The position numbers and the translations under genes were made by a program. The notes below the pieces were generated by a model. That model saw only the letters and a list, made by a program, of their open reading frames with translations. It had not been told where the DNA came from and did not search any database. Source: Thermoplasmata archaeon (GTDB lineage Archaea; Thermoplasmatota; Thermoplasmata; Lutacidiplasmatales; UBA184). Taken from it: a stretch of 50,485 bases of DNA. The stretch lies in the NCBI GenBank assembly GCA_022750375.1, contig JAKIVU010000008.1:1-50485 (forward strand), given 5' to 3'. Positions within the stretch are counted from its first letter, which is position 1. Every line of letters begins with the position of its first letter. Shown in pieces: positions 31,504-42,437 of the stretch.

Positions 31504-32970
31504 GTGTCGGTCCCCCAACGATCGAAGCCAGCGAGGGGAGCCGACGCTCGGCCATCCCGATCGGGACGGAGATCGAGGGCGTCTCGCCCGCAGGCGGAGC
31601 TGCGCGGGCTCCTGAGGGAACTCGCGGGGGGGGATGCCCTGGCGGCTCGACGGGCCGCCGCTCGGCTCGGAGTGCTGCGCGACCTCCGCGCCCGGGTCCC
31701 ACTCGAGACGGCGCTCACACGTCCGGACGTCGCGCTTCGGGTGAGTGCCGCCTCCGCGCTCGCTGAACTCGGTCAGCTGGAGAGCCGGGTCCCCCTGGAA
31801 TCGACGTTAGGCGATCCGGACTGGCGCGTCCGCGCCCAGGCGGCCTACGCCCTTTCCCGGTTCCACGACCCGAGGTCCACCGTGCTGCTGGCCGAAGTGC
31901 TGTCCAACGACCCGAGCGCTCTCGTCCGGAACGCCTGCGGCTTGGCGCTCGGACGGATCGGGGACCCGAGGGCGGTGCCCGCGTTGGTCGCCGCCCTGGA
32001 TGACCCGTCCGACCGCGTGCGACGGGAGGCGATCCTTGCCCTCGAGCGGTCGCACGATCCCGATGCCGCCGAAAGGGTCCGTCGCTTCCTCCGCGACCCG
32101 GTCCGCCGCGTTCGGATCGCGGCGACGGTAGTGATCGGGATCCGGCGTGACCACGGGGGCGTGGAATCCTTGCTCGCACATCTTCCGCGGTCCGACACGT
32201 GGGAGAAGCCGGCGCTCATGGTCGCGCTCGGACGTATCGGTACTCCCGAGTGCGGTGAGGCGCTCGCTCGGGCCACGGAAGACCCGATGCTCTGGGTCCG
32301 GGTCTGCGCGCTGCACGGCCTCGCGGAGATGCGCTCGCCTCGCACTCCCGCCGCCGCGGCGGGAAAGCTGAGGGACACGTCGTGGGCGGTCCGGGGCGCG
32401 GCGGCGCTGGCTCTCGGACGGGTCGCGGCTCGCGACATTCACCCCCAGCTCCTTCCGCTCCTCCAGGACGGGAGCCCCTGGGTTCGGCGGTGCGCGATCT
32501 ACGCCCTCGGGCAGTTGGAAAGGTCGGAGACCCTGCCCGAGATCCGCGGTGCGCTCGGCGACCCCGACGCCGAGGTTCGACTCGCCGCGATCTGGGCGCT
32601 CGGCCACCTCCGAGACGTCGAGTCCGCGCCCCGTCTGATCGGGCTCCTTCGGACCACCCGGCCCAGCGCCGTCTCCGATCGACCGGTCTTGATGCAGACG
32701 GAGGGAGCCGTCCGGCTCGTCTCCGACGCGGAGGCGCGACTGTTCGATGGACTCGTGGAGGCGGTCGGATCTCTCGCCATCGGACCGACCCGACCGGCCG
32801 CACGCCGGGCGCTCTCCGCCGCGCGTAAAGGCCTCACCGCGGCAGAACTCGACCGACTCGCGCGACTGCCGACGCCCCTCGGCTCGGGCGAGGACCGTCG
32901 GACGCTTCGCGACGTGTTCGACCCACCGACTCCCGCGCCACGCCCCCGGGCCCCTTCCGGCGGTACGTGA
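31504..32970 (+). CDS. HEAT-repeat (PBS-lyase-type) protein
   Basis: About 488 residues from GTG 31504, which suits the TATA-like box 27 bp upstream better than the track start 31465. After a basic N-terminus (about 35 residues) come roughly eleven 30-31-residue repeats of the form DPxxxVRxxAAxALGxLgDpxavpxLxxaL, e.g. DPDWRVRAQAAYALSRFHDP, DPSALVRNACGLALGRIGDP, DPSDRVRREAILALERSHDP and DPDAEVRLAAIWALGHLRDV. Such solenoids bind partner proteins. The last 100 residues (SAARKGLTAAELDRLARL and a Pro-rich end) are not repeats. Partner not indicated by the neighbours. Confidence 0.85.
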   Translation: MSVPQRSKPARGADARPSRSGRRSRASRPQAELRGLLRELAGGDALAARRAAARLGVLRDLRARVPLETALTRPDVALRVSAASALAELGQLESRVPLESTLGDPDWRVRAQAAYALSRFHDPRSTVLLAEVLSNDPSALVRNACGLALGRIGDPRAVPALVAALDDPSDRVRREAILALERSHDPDAAERVRRFLRDPVRRVRIAATVVIGIRRDHGGVESLLAHLPRSDTWEKPALMVALGRIGTPECGEALARATEDPMLWVRVCALHGLAEMRSPRTPAAAAGKLRDTSWAVRGAAALALGRVAARDIHPQLLPLLQDGSPWVRRCAIYALGQLERSETLPEIRGALGDPDAEVRLAAIWALGHLRDVESAPRLIGLLRTTRPSAVSDRPVLMQTEGAVRLVSDAEARLFDGLVEAVGSLAIGPTRPAARRALSAARKGLTAAELDRLARLPTPLGSGEDRRTLRDVFDPPTPAPRPRAPSGGT

Positions 32971-33018
32971 CCCGACCCGCGGGAGCCGAACTTAGCACGC
33001 AAACCGGAGCCGAGACTT

Positions 33019-33043
33019 CGCCGGAAACCGGGGTTTGCCGGCG
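33019..33043. terminator. Hairpin after HEAT-repeat gene
   Basis: CGCCGGAAACC and the reverse-complementary GGTTTGCCGGCG (one bulged G) form a stem of about 10 bp, 49 bases past the HEAT-gene stop and before the ferredoxin promoter. Plausible 3'-end structure; no T-run. Confidence 0.4.
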
Positions 33044-33066
33044 ACCGGAACGCCGTGGCGGCGTGC

Positions 33067-33076
33067 CTTAATATAC
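33067..33076 (+). promoter_or_regulatory. TATA box of ferredoxin gene
   Basis: CTTAATATAC, about 35 bp before ATG 33106. Confidence 0.6.
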
Positions 33077-33105
33077 CCGGCTTTCGTCGGCGAACTAGGT
33101 AAGCC

Positions 33106-33384
33106 ATGGTCAGCGTCGATGTGGCTCTCGAAAAGTGCACCGGGTGCGCCCACTGCCGCGATGTCTGCCCGGTCACCGTCTTCGAAATGAAACCGCGAGA
33201 CAACTGGCCGGACGTCGTGGACGACCCCGGGGTCGCCGCAAAGTTCCAGTTCCGAGGAGAGCGGTCGGCGGTCATCCACGGTCCCGACTGCATCATGTGC
33301 GAGGCGTGCCTGTTCGAGTGCGAAGGCGAGTGCATCACCATCGTCGACGACGAGGGGACGACGCACCTGTCGACGTACAAGTAG
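33106..33384 (+). CDS. Ferredoxin with two [4Fe-4S] sites
   Basis: A 92-residue acidic protein. The first cluster motif is CTGCAHCRDVCP (residues 11-22) and the second CIMCEACLFECEGEC (near 62-76), which has an additional fifth Cys. The roughly 40-residue stretch between the motifs (KPRDNWPDVVDDPGVAAKFQFRGE) is longer than in small clostridial ferredoxins, as in many archaeal dicluster proteins. It could carry electrons from the 2-oxoacid oxidoreductase at the end of the window. Transcribed alone. Confidence 0.88.
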   Translation: MVSVDVALEKCTGCAHCRDVCPVTVFEMKPRDNWPDVVDDPGVAAKFQFRGERSAVIHGPDCIMCEACLFECEGECITIVDDEGTTHLSTYK

Positions 33385-33421
33385 ACCGGCGTCCGCGCCC
33401 GGACGGACGAACCGCGTCCGG

Positions 33422-34402
33422 TCAGAACGCCGGGTGGGTCGGTCGATAGAACGCCGTCTTCAGTACTGGCGATTCTCCTCCGGGGGGAAACCGCACGCGG
33501 ACCGCCGAGGCCCGGCCGAACGCCGTGAACTCGAGCGAGTACCAGACCGCGCTCCATTCTCCCGCCGCGGAGACGAACGCCTCGCCGAAGTGGTACGTCG
33601 ATTCGATCACCTCGCTCTTCCGGCGGGCGAGACCGTACGACCAGTCGAGCGCCTCTTCCGCGGAGTGCGGCGCCCCGGCGTGAGGCGGCGGCTCGATCGG
33701 GGCCTCGACCGTGTACGGGCCGTCCACGATCCCCCGCCCGAAGGCGTACCGTGCCCAGCGCGTCCTGACGCGTCCGCCGAGGTTCTCTTCCGAGAGCATC
33801 ACCCAGTTGAGCGGGTTCCCCGTGGGAACGACGGCGGAGTAGCCGCCGTCCTTCATCCGTCTCCCGACTACGTAGCGGCCGGCGAGACGTATCGCGAAGT
33901 ACGCTCCGAAGAACGCCATGAGCCCGTAGACGGTGAGCAGATACCAGGCGAACGGCACGTGGTTCCGCTCGACGCCGAGGAGGAGGTAGAACGACGCGAT
34001 CGAGATCGCCATCGTGAGGAAGTTGATCGCGCGGTCGGCGTCGAGGTGGAGCGGCTTGTTCGAGAACGGCAACAACGGCGGGACGGCGAAGTTCGTGAAC
34101 CCGTCCTGGAGGATGTGGGCGCAGCCGCCGACCTCCATGACGAGAAAATAGATGTACGGCGACCCCGGGGCGAGCATCGGCGCGACGATCGCGCCGACGA
34201 CGGCGACGATCGTCACCCCGGTGAGCGAGTGGGTGATCCCGTGGTGGCGGAGGATCGGAAAGCGCCGCGCGATCGGGAAGAACAGGGCGTCCGCGTCCGG
34301 GAGACCGCCCGCGAGCGCGCCGGCCGCGAGGTACGACGGCTGGAACCCGACGATGCCGAAGGTGACGAGGTAGGCGACGAGAACGTGGGTGAAGAGGTCC
34401 AC
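33422..34402 (-). CDS. DUF457/YdjM-type membrane protein, copy 2
   Basis: A 326-residue protein from GTG 34402, the same length as the copy at 14933-15913 and similar along its whole length: MDLFTHVLVAYLVTFGI, GGLPDADALFFPIARRFPILRHHGITHSLTGVTIV, and HILQDGFTNFAVPPLLPFS. The His/Asp residues of the possible metal site are shared by both copies. The soluble C-terminal domain also matches (SAEEALDWSYGLARRKSEV against SPAEALERSYATARARSRL). It follows EF-1 beta with a 22-base gap and may be co-transcribed with it. Function unknown. Confidence 0.8.
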   Translation of the reverse strand: MDLFTHVLVAYLVTFGIVGFQPSYLAAGALAGGLPDADALFFPIARRFPILRHHGITHSLTGVTIVAVVGAIVAPMLAPGSPYIYFLVMEVGGCAHILQDGFTNFAVPPLLPFSNKPLHLDADRAINFLTMAISIASFYLLLGVERNHVPFAWYLLTVYGLMAFFGAYFAIRLAGRYVVGRRMKDGGYSAVVPTGNPLNWVMLSEENLGGRVRTRWARYAFGRGIVDGPYTVEAPIEPPPHAGAPHSAEEALDWSYGLARRKSEVIESTYHFGEAFVSAAGEWSAVWYSLEFTAFGRASAVRVRFPPGGESPVLKTAFYRPTHPAF

Positions 34403-34424
34403 GGAGAGGAGGTCGGGCCGCTGG

Positions 34425-34691
34425 CTAGAGCAGTCCCTCTTCCATCACCTCGACTGATTCCACGTGCGGGATCTTGGCGAGCGCGTGCTCGGTCGAGTCG
34501 AGGATCCCTCCGGTGTCGTCCATGGTGACGGAGATCAGGAGCGACTTCAGGCCGTAGGCGATGTCCTTCACCTGCATGCCGCGGATCGTGACCCCCACGG
34601 GCAGCGAGGTCGTGACCTGCTTCGCCACGTCCTGAAGGTCGGTCTCGACGCCGTGGGGCATCAAGCGGAACAGCACGGCGACTCGACCCAT
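34425..34691 (-). CDS. ef1b: Elongation factor 1-beta (aEF1B)
   Basis: An 88-residue protein, the standard length of the archaeal guanine-nucleotide exchange factor for EF-1 alpha. Typical segments: MGRVAVLFRLMPHGVETDL, GVTIRGMQVKDIAYGLKSLLISVTMDD and the C-terminal HVESVEVMEEGLL. It recharges EF-1 alpha with GTP during translation. It lies just after the small zinc-ribbon gene (10-base gap), a gene pair common in archaea. Confidence 0.96.
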   Translation of the reverse strand: MGRVAVLFRLMPHGVETDLQDVAKQVTTSLPVGVTIRGMQVKDIAYGLKSLLISVTMDDTGGILDSTEHALAKIPHVESVEVMEEGLL

Positions 34692-34701
34692 ACGCGACCC
34701 C

Positions 34702-34878
34702 TCAGGGACCTTCGAAGTTGCACTTCGGGCAATGGTAGGGAACGCTCTGGTCGCGGCACCGGGCGCAGCGGCCGATCACCGCGTCGCCGCAGCTCGGGCA
34801 CGGGAACTGCGTAGCGCCCTTCGCGGGGACCGCCCGACCGCACGACGTGCAGCGGAGATCGACCCGGGTTTCCATCAT
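34702..34878 (-). CDS. Small zinc-ribbon protein paired with EF-1 beta
   Basis: A 58-residue protein too short for the ORF track. It has four CxxC knuckles: RCTSCG (near residue 10), PCPSCG (27), RCARC (38) and [10 protein letters not shown] at the end, the double zinc-ribbon pattern of the archaeal HVO_2753-like family, commonly annotated as Zn-ribbon RNA-binding protein and usually next to the EF-1 beta gene. GTAGGCGA precedes the ATG pair at 34873-34878; the second ATG (34875) is equally possible. Confidence 0.9.
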   Translation of the reverse strand: MMETRVDLRCTSCGRAVPAKGATQFPCPSCGDAVIGRCARCRDQSVPYHCPKCNFEGP

Positions 34879-34886
34879 GAAATCGC

Positions 34887-35708
34887 CTACTTGCGCGCGG
34901 GGTTGCGCCGGCGGGCGGCGACCCGGGTGACGAATATAAAGATGGCCCCGAAGAACGCCACCGCTCCCGCCACGTACCAGAGCGTGTAGTCCGGCGGGGG
35001 TCCCGGAATGTAGAACGACGCCGAGAACGATGTGGCGCCTCCCTTGAAGGTGACGAGGCCGTGTTCGTTCACGAGCGACACCGTGAACGTGTGGGTACCG
35101 GCCCCAAGGCCGAGGGTCGCGTACGAGAACGTGGCCGGGTACGTCTCTCCGGCCGTCAGGCTGGGCACATGGATCGTCCCCACCGGAGTGCCGTCGAGCG
35201 CAACGGTCAGCGGGAACCCGATGATCGTGCTCGCGCTGTTGGAGACCAGGGTGACGCTGAGGGTGTACGGTTGCACCACGGACACTACGTAGGTGAGGTT
35301 GATCGAGTCGTTCTCGGCCTGGTAGGTCGAGCTGACCTCGACCAGGATCGTGAGGACCTCCGCGATGTTGCCGACGGCGAGCAGGGTCGGGTGTCCCGAG
35401 ACGTTGGTGATCGCCGACTCGGAGGGCGTGACCGACACGCCGGTGAGATTCTCTCCGGTGACGGAGGCGAAGTAGGTGACGTTCCCGATCAGGGTGCCGT
35501 TGGCGGCGTACGCCGGGCCACCCGTCCCATTGATCGTGTAGTACTTGTTGGTGTTGTAACCGAGCACGGTCGGGCCGGTGATGTTCCCGACGAGTGAGCC
35601 CGTCGCCGCGGGCGTCGGATGGGCGGTCGCGACCCCCGGAGCGCCGAGTACGATGCCGCCCGACAGGAGTACGAGCGCGACGATCACGAAAGCGGAGGCG
35701 AGCCTCAT
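34887..35708 (-). CDS. Sequon-rich surface protein with C-terminal membrane anchor
   Basis: The product is 273 residues from ATG 35708, which overlaps the AglB stop (ATGA); the 768-residue track ORF continues upstream only in the AglB shadow. Signal peptide: [25 protein letters not shown]. The outside part (about 220 residues) is beta-rich, nearly Cys-free, resembles CARDB/Ig-like folds, and bears many N-glycosylation sequons (NIT, NGT, NVT, NLT, NVS, NDS). It ends with one helix ([19 protein letters not shown]) and [12 protein letters not shown]. Co-translation with the oligosaccharyltransferase suggests a partner or substrate. Confidence 0.85.
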   Translation of the reverse strand: MRLASAFVIVALVLLSGGIVLGAPGVATAHPTPAATGSLVGNITGPTVLGYNTNKYYTINGTGGPAYAANGTLIGNVTYFASVTGENLTGVSVTPSESAITNVSGHPTLLAVGNIAEVLTILVEVSSTYQAENDSINLTYVVSVVQPYTLSVTLVSNSASTIIGFPLTVALDGTPVGTIHVPSLTAGETYPATFSYATLGLGAGTHTFTVSLVNEHGLVTFKGGATSFSASFYIPGPPPDYTLWYVAGAVAFFGAIFIFVTRVAARRRNPARK

Positions 35709-38700
35709 CGGCGCGTCCACCTCCGGCTGCGCCACCACCGGTACGTGATAACTCCCAAAACGAGCGCGAGGGCCGGGATGAACGAGAGGAGCGGCACGAC
35801 CCAGTCCGGGAGCACGGACGGTACCGGTCCGACCGACGGCCCCGTGACGGTGATCGCCGAAGTGCCGTTGGTCGTCCCCGTGCCCACGGAGACGCTGGGG
35901 ACGGCGAGCGTCGTGAACGCCTGGTACGACCCGCTCTGGAAGACGACCGATGCCTGGACCGTCACCTCGCCGACGGGAACAAAGATCGGCTCGACGGCGG
36001 TGAGATTGACGGAGTAGGTGTTGTTGGTGAACGCGGCCACGGTGACGGTCGGGCTGCTGAGCGGCCCCGAGACGCTCCGGAACGCCACCTTCCAGCCGAG
36101 GCTCGCGAGCCGCGACCCGTCGACGATGCTGAGGGTGACCGTCTCGTTGATGTTGCCGGTGTTCGCGAGATAGAACGGCACGAGCGCGTAGGCGACCCCG
36201 ATCTGGGCCGGCGAGGTCGCCGTCGACCCGATCGAGACACCGTAGTACGCGACGATGTTGACCGTCGGGGAGATCGCTCCGACCACGGTGCCGTTCGCGA
36301 GCTCGATGTCGATGATCACCGGCGGATGCACGCTTTCCGTGCTCGCGCTGACCTGGATGACGACGCTCGCGGACAGAGTGTTCCCACTGGGGCCGGGGAG
36401 GAGCGTGGCGTTCGTGAACGTGAAATTGAAACCCCAGAACGCCGGGCTCCCGACCGCGTGCACAACGACCGGGACATTTCCGGTGTTCCGCACGGAGAAC
36501 GCGAACGACGCGGTCCCGGGCGAGGTAACGGTCGCGTGATCGGTTCCCACGATCGACGCTTTCACGGTGTACGTGAACTTGTACGTCAGCGCGAGCGCGG
36601 TCGCGACGTTCCCGTTCACGACCTTGACGGTCTGCGACGCGGTGGCATTCGCGGGGAGTCCGTTCGGGGCGCCGAACGACGATGCGCTCACGGTGTAGCC
36701 CCCGACCGGGAGGGCCACGAGCAATCGGGTCGACGGCGTGACGCCCGAGAACGAGGTGCCGACGCCGAACGCGTTCGTCACGGTCACATTGATGTTGCCC
36801 AGTAACGCCGACGATCCCGTGGGCGGTGCGACAGAAACGGTATCGGTCCAGGTCGATGCGAGCAACAGCGTCACGGGCGCGACGGTGTTCAGGGAGACGG
36901 CGACCGAGGTGAAACCGGCGAGCGGCTCGCTCCCCCCACCTCCCGCGGCGTAGAGGGAGTACCGGCCGGGGAGGAGGCGAACGGTGAACGTCCCATTGGC
37001 CGCCGTCAGGACGGTGAGCGTCGGGTCGCCCGACGGCCCGTAGAGTCGTACGGTACCGCTGATGAGGCCGGGGACCCCAAGCGACATCAGATCGCCCGTG
37101 AGAGTGACCAGCTGGGTCGTCCCAACGACCGTCACCGTGCACGGAGCTCCGGCCGCGGCGAGAACGCAGCTCGCGCCGGGCGCCTCGACCCACGACGTCG
37201 CATAGGTTCCCGTCGGCCCCTGCGCGAGCGTCGTGACGGCGAGGCTGACCGCGTAGGTCTGGTTGCCGGGCAGCACCGCCGCGAACGACCCGTTCGTCAC
37301 CGGCACGAGAGCGCTCGCCCCGGACGGCGTCGTGAGGCTCAACGAAGCGTTGAAGAAGACCGGGAGGCCGTTCGTGTTCAGCAGCGACCCCGTGACACGG
37401 TATCCCGGCGTCGTGAGGGGAAGGGCCGGTGAAACCGTCCCTCCGGCGGCGATGGTGACGGGCAGGAGCGCGGCGTAGGTCGTCGTGCCCGTTTCGACCG
37501 TGGCGTACGCGGAGTAGCTGCCGACCGGCGCGAAGAACCCCTTCGTGTAGTTTGTCCCGTTCAGCGTGTCATTGAACAGGGCGGAGGAGAGGGTCACGGT
37601 CACATCCGGCAGCATCGCGCCGCCGGGAAGACCGATCGTGCCGGTGGAGTTGGTCTGCGCGACGAGCGTGAGCGAGAGAGAAGCCGCGGTCGCTCCGAAC
37701 GGTACCGACTCCGTTCGCGCGCCCGTGGGCAAGTAGAGCACCGACCCGCTCCCCGTCGGCGCCCAGCCGGTGACTTGGTACGTCCCCGGGGCGAGACTGA
37801 CCGTCCACGTCGGACCGCCGGAGAACGTCTGGTTCACCGCGGTGACGCTCCGCGCCGTCAGGTTCACGGTGATGGACGTTCCCGACGGGACGCCGGTGGC
37901 GACGACCGTCACGGGCACCGAGGCGAGCGCGAGCGAGAACCGGGTCATGGTCTGGAGGCCGTTCGGCGTGATCCCGCACGCCGAGGCGTTCGTGAAGCCG
38001 ACCGATCCCGCCGCCACGCAGTAGGAAGTCGCCGGTAGCGGGAGGGATGCCGGCACGTAGACCACGGCGGTACCGTCGAGCCCGGCGAGGGACGTGACGG
38101 TCGGTCCGCCGCTGCCGGCGGCGACCGACACTCGGGCCCCGCTGGCGGGCACGAGGACATTCCGTGGCAGCGTCGTTCCCACGAAGAAGCGCGCGGCCAC
38201 AGCGACCGAGGGCCGCAGGTTCACGTTCGTCGGGTAGGAGAGCGAGACCGACCCCAGGCCGGCGTAGACCGTCCCGATCGCCGACCGGGGCCCCTCGAGC
38301 GCGAGCACGCTGTACGTGCCGCGCGGAAGGTAGAACGCGTAGGAGCCGTTGGACGCCCAAGTGGTGACGGGAGTCCCGGCCGCGTTGTAGGCGAAGACGA
38401 CCGTTCCGGTCGCGTTCGTCGACGACCCGACGGGGGAGACCGACCCCGACAGCCGGATCGCGGGTCCGAGCGACAGCTGGATCGCCGCGTTGGGGGTCAA
38501 GGGCGACGCCGCGACCTCCCCGACTCCGGCGTAGAGCGTCGTGCCGACGTACCCGAGGGCGGTGACCGAGTAATTGCCGAGCGGGAGCGAGATCGACACC
38601 GCGCCGTTCGGGCCACTCAGCGCGGTCGTACCGTTGTTGCCGGCCGAGGCGATCTCCGCGAGCGGAGAGACCGAGCCGTTGTTGTACGACGGGATCGGCA

Positions 38701-41700
38701 GGAACTGGACGGGGATCCCGGCGACCGGGGCGCCGTTCGCCTCGACCGTCGCGGAGACCGTCGACATCGGGGTCAGCGTCAGGTTTCCACTGAAGCCGGC
38801 GCCGGGCGAGTCGATCGGGACGCGCAGCCCGAGCGAACGCTCGTTAGTGCCGGGCAAGGTCGCCGTGAGGGTGAAGTTGCCGGGCGTGTAGCCGGAGATC
38901 GAGAACAGCCCGGTAACGTTGGTGACGTTCGTGCGGACGACCCCGAGGGCGTCACCGAGCGTGACGACCGCTCCGTTCGCGGGAGTCCCGGCCGGGGTCA
39001 GCACGGAGCCGTGCACCTTTCCGACCGTGAGGCCCACGGTCGCGTTCGCCGGCGCCGCGGGAGGGGGCGAGACGGTCACCGCCGATTCCGTGAAGTTGTA
39101 CCCGCGATAGATCACGTTGTAGTTGTAGACCCCGGGCGGGATGTCGGAGAGCACGAAGGTTCCGCTCGCGTCCGTGGTCGCCGTGAGCTTCGTGAGATTG
39201 CCGGACCCCCAGAGGATGACCTGGGCGCCCGGCACGACCGGGTCGGTCGGCTGGAAGGCCGAGTTGTTCCCGTTGTTGAAGTAGACGAACCCTTGCACCG
39301 AAGCGGCGGGGAGCGTGATCACTTCCTGCAGGCTCGGCGCGTTGTACGAAAGGCCGACCGCGTTCGGGACGGTGATGTTGACGTGCTTCAGCAAGAGGTT
39401 CCCCTGCTGGCTCAACCCGAGGAACGTTCCGGTCGTGACGTTCAGCGAGTCGTTCCCCGGGGGAAGGACCACCGAGAACGTGCCGGTCGGCGAAGTGACG
39501 ACCGACTCGTGGGGGATGCCCCACTGGTCGAACACGGTCACACGCGCGCCGCCGACCGGCGCACCGTTCGGAAGTCGGACCTGCCCGTAGAGGGACTGAC
39601 CGGGGTAGTACTCCAGCATCGACTCCCCGCCCGAGAAGTACATTCCGGAGGAGGTGTTGGCGGTCCCGTTCGTCCGGGCGGCGAGGGAGAGCGCCTCGGG
39701 CGTGTTGAGCGGAACGAAGCAGTTCGAGTTGGTGCGGGCCTCCGTTGCGTTGGAGCAGTAGTAGGCGGTCTTGTAGACGACCTGGAAGTGCTGCAGCATC
39801 CATCCCGGCTCGATCGGTTCGGAGCCCGCGGCCCCCTCGAGACCCGGGATCCCGCCCGACAGTCCGATGTCGGTGCCGTTGTAGCCGAAGTACGTTCGGT
39901 AGATCATCGAATTGTAGAACGGCGAGAAATAATTGATGTAGTAATTCTCCGGGGAGACATCGGCGGGGACCTGGCCGAGCGGGTAGTAGTTCCCGTCCGA
40001 GCCGAGGACCGTGACGTTGAAGAACGACGCCGGAAGGCCGGCCGAGTCGATGATCCGGCCCGTGAGGTCGGCCGGCGCGTAGAAGATCCCGGTGTTGTCG
40101 CCGCTGAACGGGATCAGCCGGCTGTCGGCCATGTCGTACCGGATCGACCAGCCGGTGTACGCCTGCACGTCGTTGTAGATCTTCGCGACGCCATTCAGGG
40201 TCTGCGACGTCGCGAGGAAGTACGACATCGCAAGGTACATCGCGTTGTCCGCCGTCAAGGTGTTCGGATTCACGGGGAGGTACCGCTCGGGGTGGCCGAC
40301 GACGAGAGGAACGTCCGTGCTCACGTTGGCCAGCAGGTTGTGGAGCTGGGTGAGATTCAGGCCGTCCCCGGAGAGGATCGCGTTCAAGGTCGGAGGGAGG
40401 TATCGGTCCCCGGACGCCGCCTGTTCGGCCTGGAGCAGCGTCGTCGTCAGGACCGCGATCGCGTTCGACTCGTTCTGGGCGAGCAGGAACTGGCCCGCCG
40501 GGTCGATCCCGTTCTGGAAGTTGTCCGCGACGCTCGGGTGGTTGCCCTGGTCGATCGCCTGGAACCCGTAGTCCCACCAACTCACGAACGCGGGCCGTAA
40601 TGGAGGCGGCGTATTCGAATCCTGTTCGGCCAGCCAGTTGTATCCGGCGCTGTCGTACTGGTTCGACGTGTCGATCGTCGTGCCCGCAGCTCCGAAGTAG
40701 TTCGATTCGGTCGTGGTGTTTCCCTTCAGGAACGGCGGTAGGGTGTCGTAGACCTGGGCGGAGAGCTGGGTCTTCGTGTTGCCCGGAATCCCGGCGTCGA
40801 TCGATACCCAGACGTTCGGGAGGATGATCATGAGGATGAGCAGCATGATCAGAACGTGACGGGGTTTGAACGCCTTCCGGAACGCGGCCGCCTGGCTGCG
40901 TCGGTCGGAGAGCGAGGCGACGGTCCGACGGAGTTCCGGATACCCTCCGACGTCCAGCGCCCGGCGGATCGCTTCGGCGGGGAGGAGCGCGAACGCGGGC
41001 GAGCCGAGCAGGAAGAACTTCGCGGCCGAGATCGGCAGGTAAATGGAAAGGATCGCGAAGACGAGGAACACCACGTGATGGCGCTTGAACTTCCCCCGGG
41101 CGAGGACGTAGATGAAGATCGCGAGGCCGGCGAATGCGAGGAAGAAAGTGACGACGCCGTAGCCCACGACCAGTTCATCGATCGAGGGCGCCTGTGCCTC
41201 CGCGACGGTCGAGTAGATCAGTGTCTTCGCGAAGTACCCCTGCCCGGTAATGATGTTCAGGAAGTACGTCGGTTCGAATAACGCGAGGAATCCCGCGGCG
41301 CCGAGGACGAGAAGGAAGAGGGCCGGGATCGAGAAGACCCACGGAACGTCCCGCAGCAACAGGAACGGGAACAGGAGCGCCAGGATCCCGAAGAACAAGA
41401 GGAGCGGCAGGTCGAACCAGGCGGCGAACTGGTGTTGGACGATGTAGTACGGCATCGCCATCGGGAAGCCCACGAGTCCCACGATCCAGGTTGTGACGTA
41501 GAGCCCGAACGAATCGACGCGCCGGATCCGCTCGACCATCATCACGATGAGGAGCGAGATGCCGATCACGACGACCGCGTACGTGTAGCCCTGCCACGCG
41601 AGCGCGAGCGCCCCGAGCGAAACTCCCGTGAACACCGCCCACTTCACGGCAGTACGTTCGGTGCGGAGGAACGCACGTAACCCGGGCACGTACTGCGACG

Positions 41701-42307
41701 GATGGCGGTAATCCTCGACCCAACGCCGCGACCCGACCGCTTTGACGGTCCGGATGTACGAGTAGACCGTGACCAGGATCACGAAAGTGTAGAAGGAAAG
41801 ATAGTTCGCGTAACCGAAGATGGACGAATCGATATTCGCACTGAGGAACGGGAAGATCAGGGCGGCGATGAGCCCCATGCGCCGGCCGCTGACCTCTCGC
41901 CCGATCAGGTAGACGGGAAAGACGCCGAGCGCGGCCCAGAGCGGCGCCTGCAGGTCGAGGAACCAGGCGCCCGCGACGACGGCGTTGCCGCCGAACAACG
42001 GGGCGAAGACCATCCCGAGGATGGCGTTCATCCAGTCGAAGAGCGGCTCCCGCGGGTTGTAGCCGCCGGCAGGGTAGTGGAGCAGCGGGTCGAAGACGAG
42101 ATTCTGGTGGTTGAGGATGATGTACGTCGTGACGCGGGAGTGGTAGTACGAGTCCGACCCGCCCGCGTAGCTGAACAGCGGGCCGAACTGCTGGATGATG
42201 GGGTACGTCCAGATCGTTCGGACGGCGAACGCCATACCGAACGCAGCCAGCAGGATGGCGACCGTCCAACCGTGGCGGCCCCACCAACCCGAATGCGACG
42301 ACTCCAT
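35705..42307 (-). CDS. aglB: AglB/STT3-type oligosaccharyltransferase with giant extracellular tail
   Basis: A 2200-residue protein; AglB is normally about 800-1000. Residues 1-500 hold the multi-helix transferase part: the first acidic catalytic loop ([10 protein letters not shown], near 49), a TIxE-like loop ([10 protein letters not shown], near 365) and then the globular part with the STT3 hallmark WWDYG (near 578). It moves a lipid-linked glycan to Asn in N-x-S/T outside the cell. From about 950 to 2150 runs a chain of beta-sandwich modules of carboxypeptidase-regulatory/Cna-B type (e.g. [40 protein letters not shown]), then NTGNVPV-type domains and a last helix ([23 protein letters not shown]) with a basic end. 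The tail itself holds many sequons. A TATA box lies at 42353-42361. Confidence 0.92.
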   Translation of the reverse strand: MESSHSGWWGRHGWTVAILLAAFGMAFAVRTIWTYPIIQQFGPLFSYAGGSDSYYHSRVTTYIILNHQNLVFDPLLHYPAGGYNPREPLFDWMNAILGMVFAPLFGGNAVVAGAWFLDLQAPLWAALGVFPVYLIGREVSGRRMGLIAALIFPFLSANIDSSIFGYANYLSFYTFVILVTVYSYIRTVKAVGSRRWVEDYRHPSQYVPGLRAFLRTERTAVKWAVFTGVSLGALALAWQGYTYAVVVIGISLLIVMMVERIRRVDSFGLYVTTWIVGLVGFPMAMPYYIVQHQFAAWFDLPLLLFFGILALLFPFLLLRDVPWVFSIPALFLLVLGAAGFLALFEPTYFLNIITGQGYFAKTLIYSTVAEAQAPSIDELVVGYGVVTFFLAFAGLAIFIYVLARGKFKRHHVVFLVFAILSIYLPISAAKFFLLGSPAFALLPAEAIRRALDVGGYPELRRTVASLSDRRSQAAAFRKAFKPRHVLIMLLILMIILPNVWVSIDAGIPGNTKTQLSAQVYDTLPPFLKGNTTTESNYFGAAGTTIDTSNQYDSAGYNWLAEQDSNTPPPLRPAFVSWWDYGFQAIDQGNHPSVADNFQNGIDPAGQFLLAQNESNAIAVLTTTLLQAEQAASGDRYLPPTLNAILSGDGLNLTQLHNLLANVSTDVPLVVGHPERYLPVNPNTLTADNAMYLAMSYFLATSQTLNGVAKIYNDVQAYTGWSIRYDMADSRLIPFSGDNTGIFYAPADLTGRIIDSAGLPASFFNVTVLGSDGNYYPLGQVPADVSPENYYINYFSPFYNSMIYRTYFGYNGTDIGLSGGIPGLEGAAGSEPIEPGWMLQHFQVVYKTAYYCSNATEARTNSNCFVPLNTPEALSLAARTNGTANTSSGMYFSGGESMLEYYPGQSLYGQVRLPNGAPVGGARVTVFDQWGIPHESVVTSPTGTFSVVLPPGNDSLNVTTGTFLGLSQQGNLLLKHVNITVPNAVGLSYNAPSLQEVITLPAASVQGFVYFNNGNNSAFQPTDPVVPGAQVILWGSGNLTKLTATTDASGTFVLSDIPPGVYNYNVIYRGYNFTESAVTVSPPPAAPANATVGLTVGKVHGSVLTPAGTPANGAVVTLGDALGVVRTNVTNVTGLFSISGYTPGNFTLTATLPGTNERSLGLRVPIDSPGAGFSGNLTLTPMSTVSATVEANGAPVAGIPVQFLPIPSYNNGSVSPLAEIASAGNNGTTALSGPNGAVSISLPLGNYSVTALGYVGTTLYAGVGEVAASPLTPNAAIQLSLGPAIRLSGSVSPVGSSTNATGTVVFAYNAAGTPVTTWASNGSYAFYLPRGTYSVLALEGPRSAIGTVYAGLGSVSLSYPTNVNLRPSVAVAARFFVGTTLPRNVLVPASGARVSVAAGSGGPTVTSLAGLDGTAVVYVPASLPLPATSYCVAAGSVGFTNASACGITPNGLQTMTRFSLALASVPVTVVATGVPSGTSITVNLTARSVTAVNQTFSGGPTWTVSLAPGTYQVTGWAPTGSGSVLYLPTGARTESVPFGATAASLSLTLVAQTNSTGTIGLPGGAMLPDVTVTLSSALFNDTLNGTNYTKGFFAPVGSYSAYATVETGTTTYAALLPVTIAAGGTVSPALPLTTPGYRVTGSLLNTNGLPVFFNASLSLTTPSGASALVPVTNGSFAAVLPGNQTYAVSLAVTTLAQGPTGTYATSWVEAPGASCVLAAAGAPCTVTVVGTTQLVTLTGDLMSLGVPGLISGTVRLYGPSGDPTLTVLTAANGTFTVRLLPGRYSLYAAGGGGSEPLAGFTSVAVSLNTVAPVTLLLASTWTDTVSVAPPTGSSALLGNINVTVTNAFGVGTSFSGVTPSTRLLVALPVGGYTVSASSFGAPNGLPANATASQTVKVVNGNVATALALTYKFTYTVKASIVGTDHATVTSPGTASFAFSVRNTGNVPVVVHAVGSPAFWGFNFTFTNATLLPGPSGNTLSASVVIQVSASTESVHPPVIIDIELANGTVVGAISPTVNIVAYYGVSIGSTATSPAQIGVAYALVPFYLANTGNINETVTLSIVDGSRLASLGWKVAFRSVSGPLSSPTVTVAAFTNNTYSVNLTAVEPIFVPVGEVTVQASVVFQSGSYQAFTTLAVPSVSVGTGTTNGTSAITVTGPSVGPVPSVLPDWVVPLLSFIPALALVLGVITYRWWRSRRWTRR

Positions 42308-42352
42308 CCTCGCGGCTCTCCCCGAACCGGCGGCGCGCGAGACCTGGGGCGG

Positions 42353-42361
42353 GTATAAATA
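42353..42361 (-). promoter_or_regulatory. TATA box of aglB operon
   Basis: CTATTTATA on the minus strand (plus TATAAATAG), about 50 bp before ATG 42307, implying a leader of roughly 24 bases. The remaining part of this 130-base gap shows nothing else. Confidence 0.6.
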
Positions 42362-42437
42362 GCCTGCCTGTCGCGGGGCCTCCGCCCGTCAGAAATCGGG
42401 CCGTCCGGGCGGTTTCCGAGCGAGAACGATCGGGACC

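Noticed and set aside
34887-37193. 768-aa ORF in the aglB region
   Set aside because: Only the last 273 residues have a signal peptide and sensible protein composition; the rest is an out-of-frame read of aglB.
36000-39500. Possible CRISPR-like or tandem DNA repeats in the long aglB tail
   Set aside because: The repetition is at the protein level (similar beta modules) with diverged DNA; there are no identical repeats with regular spacers.
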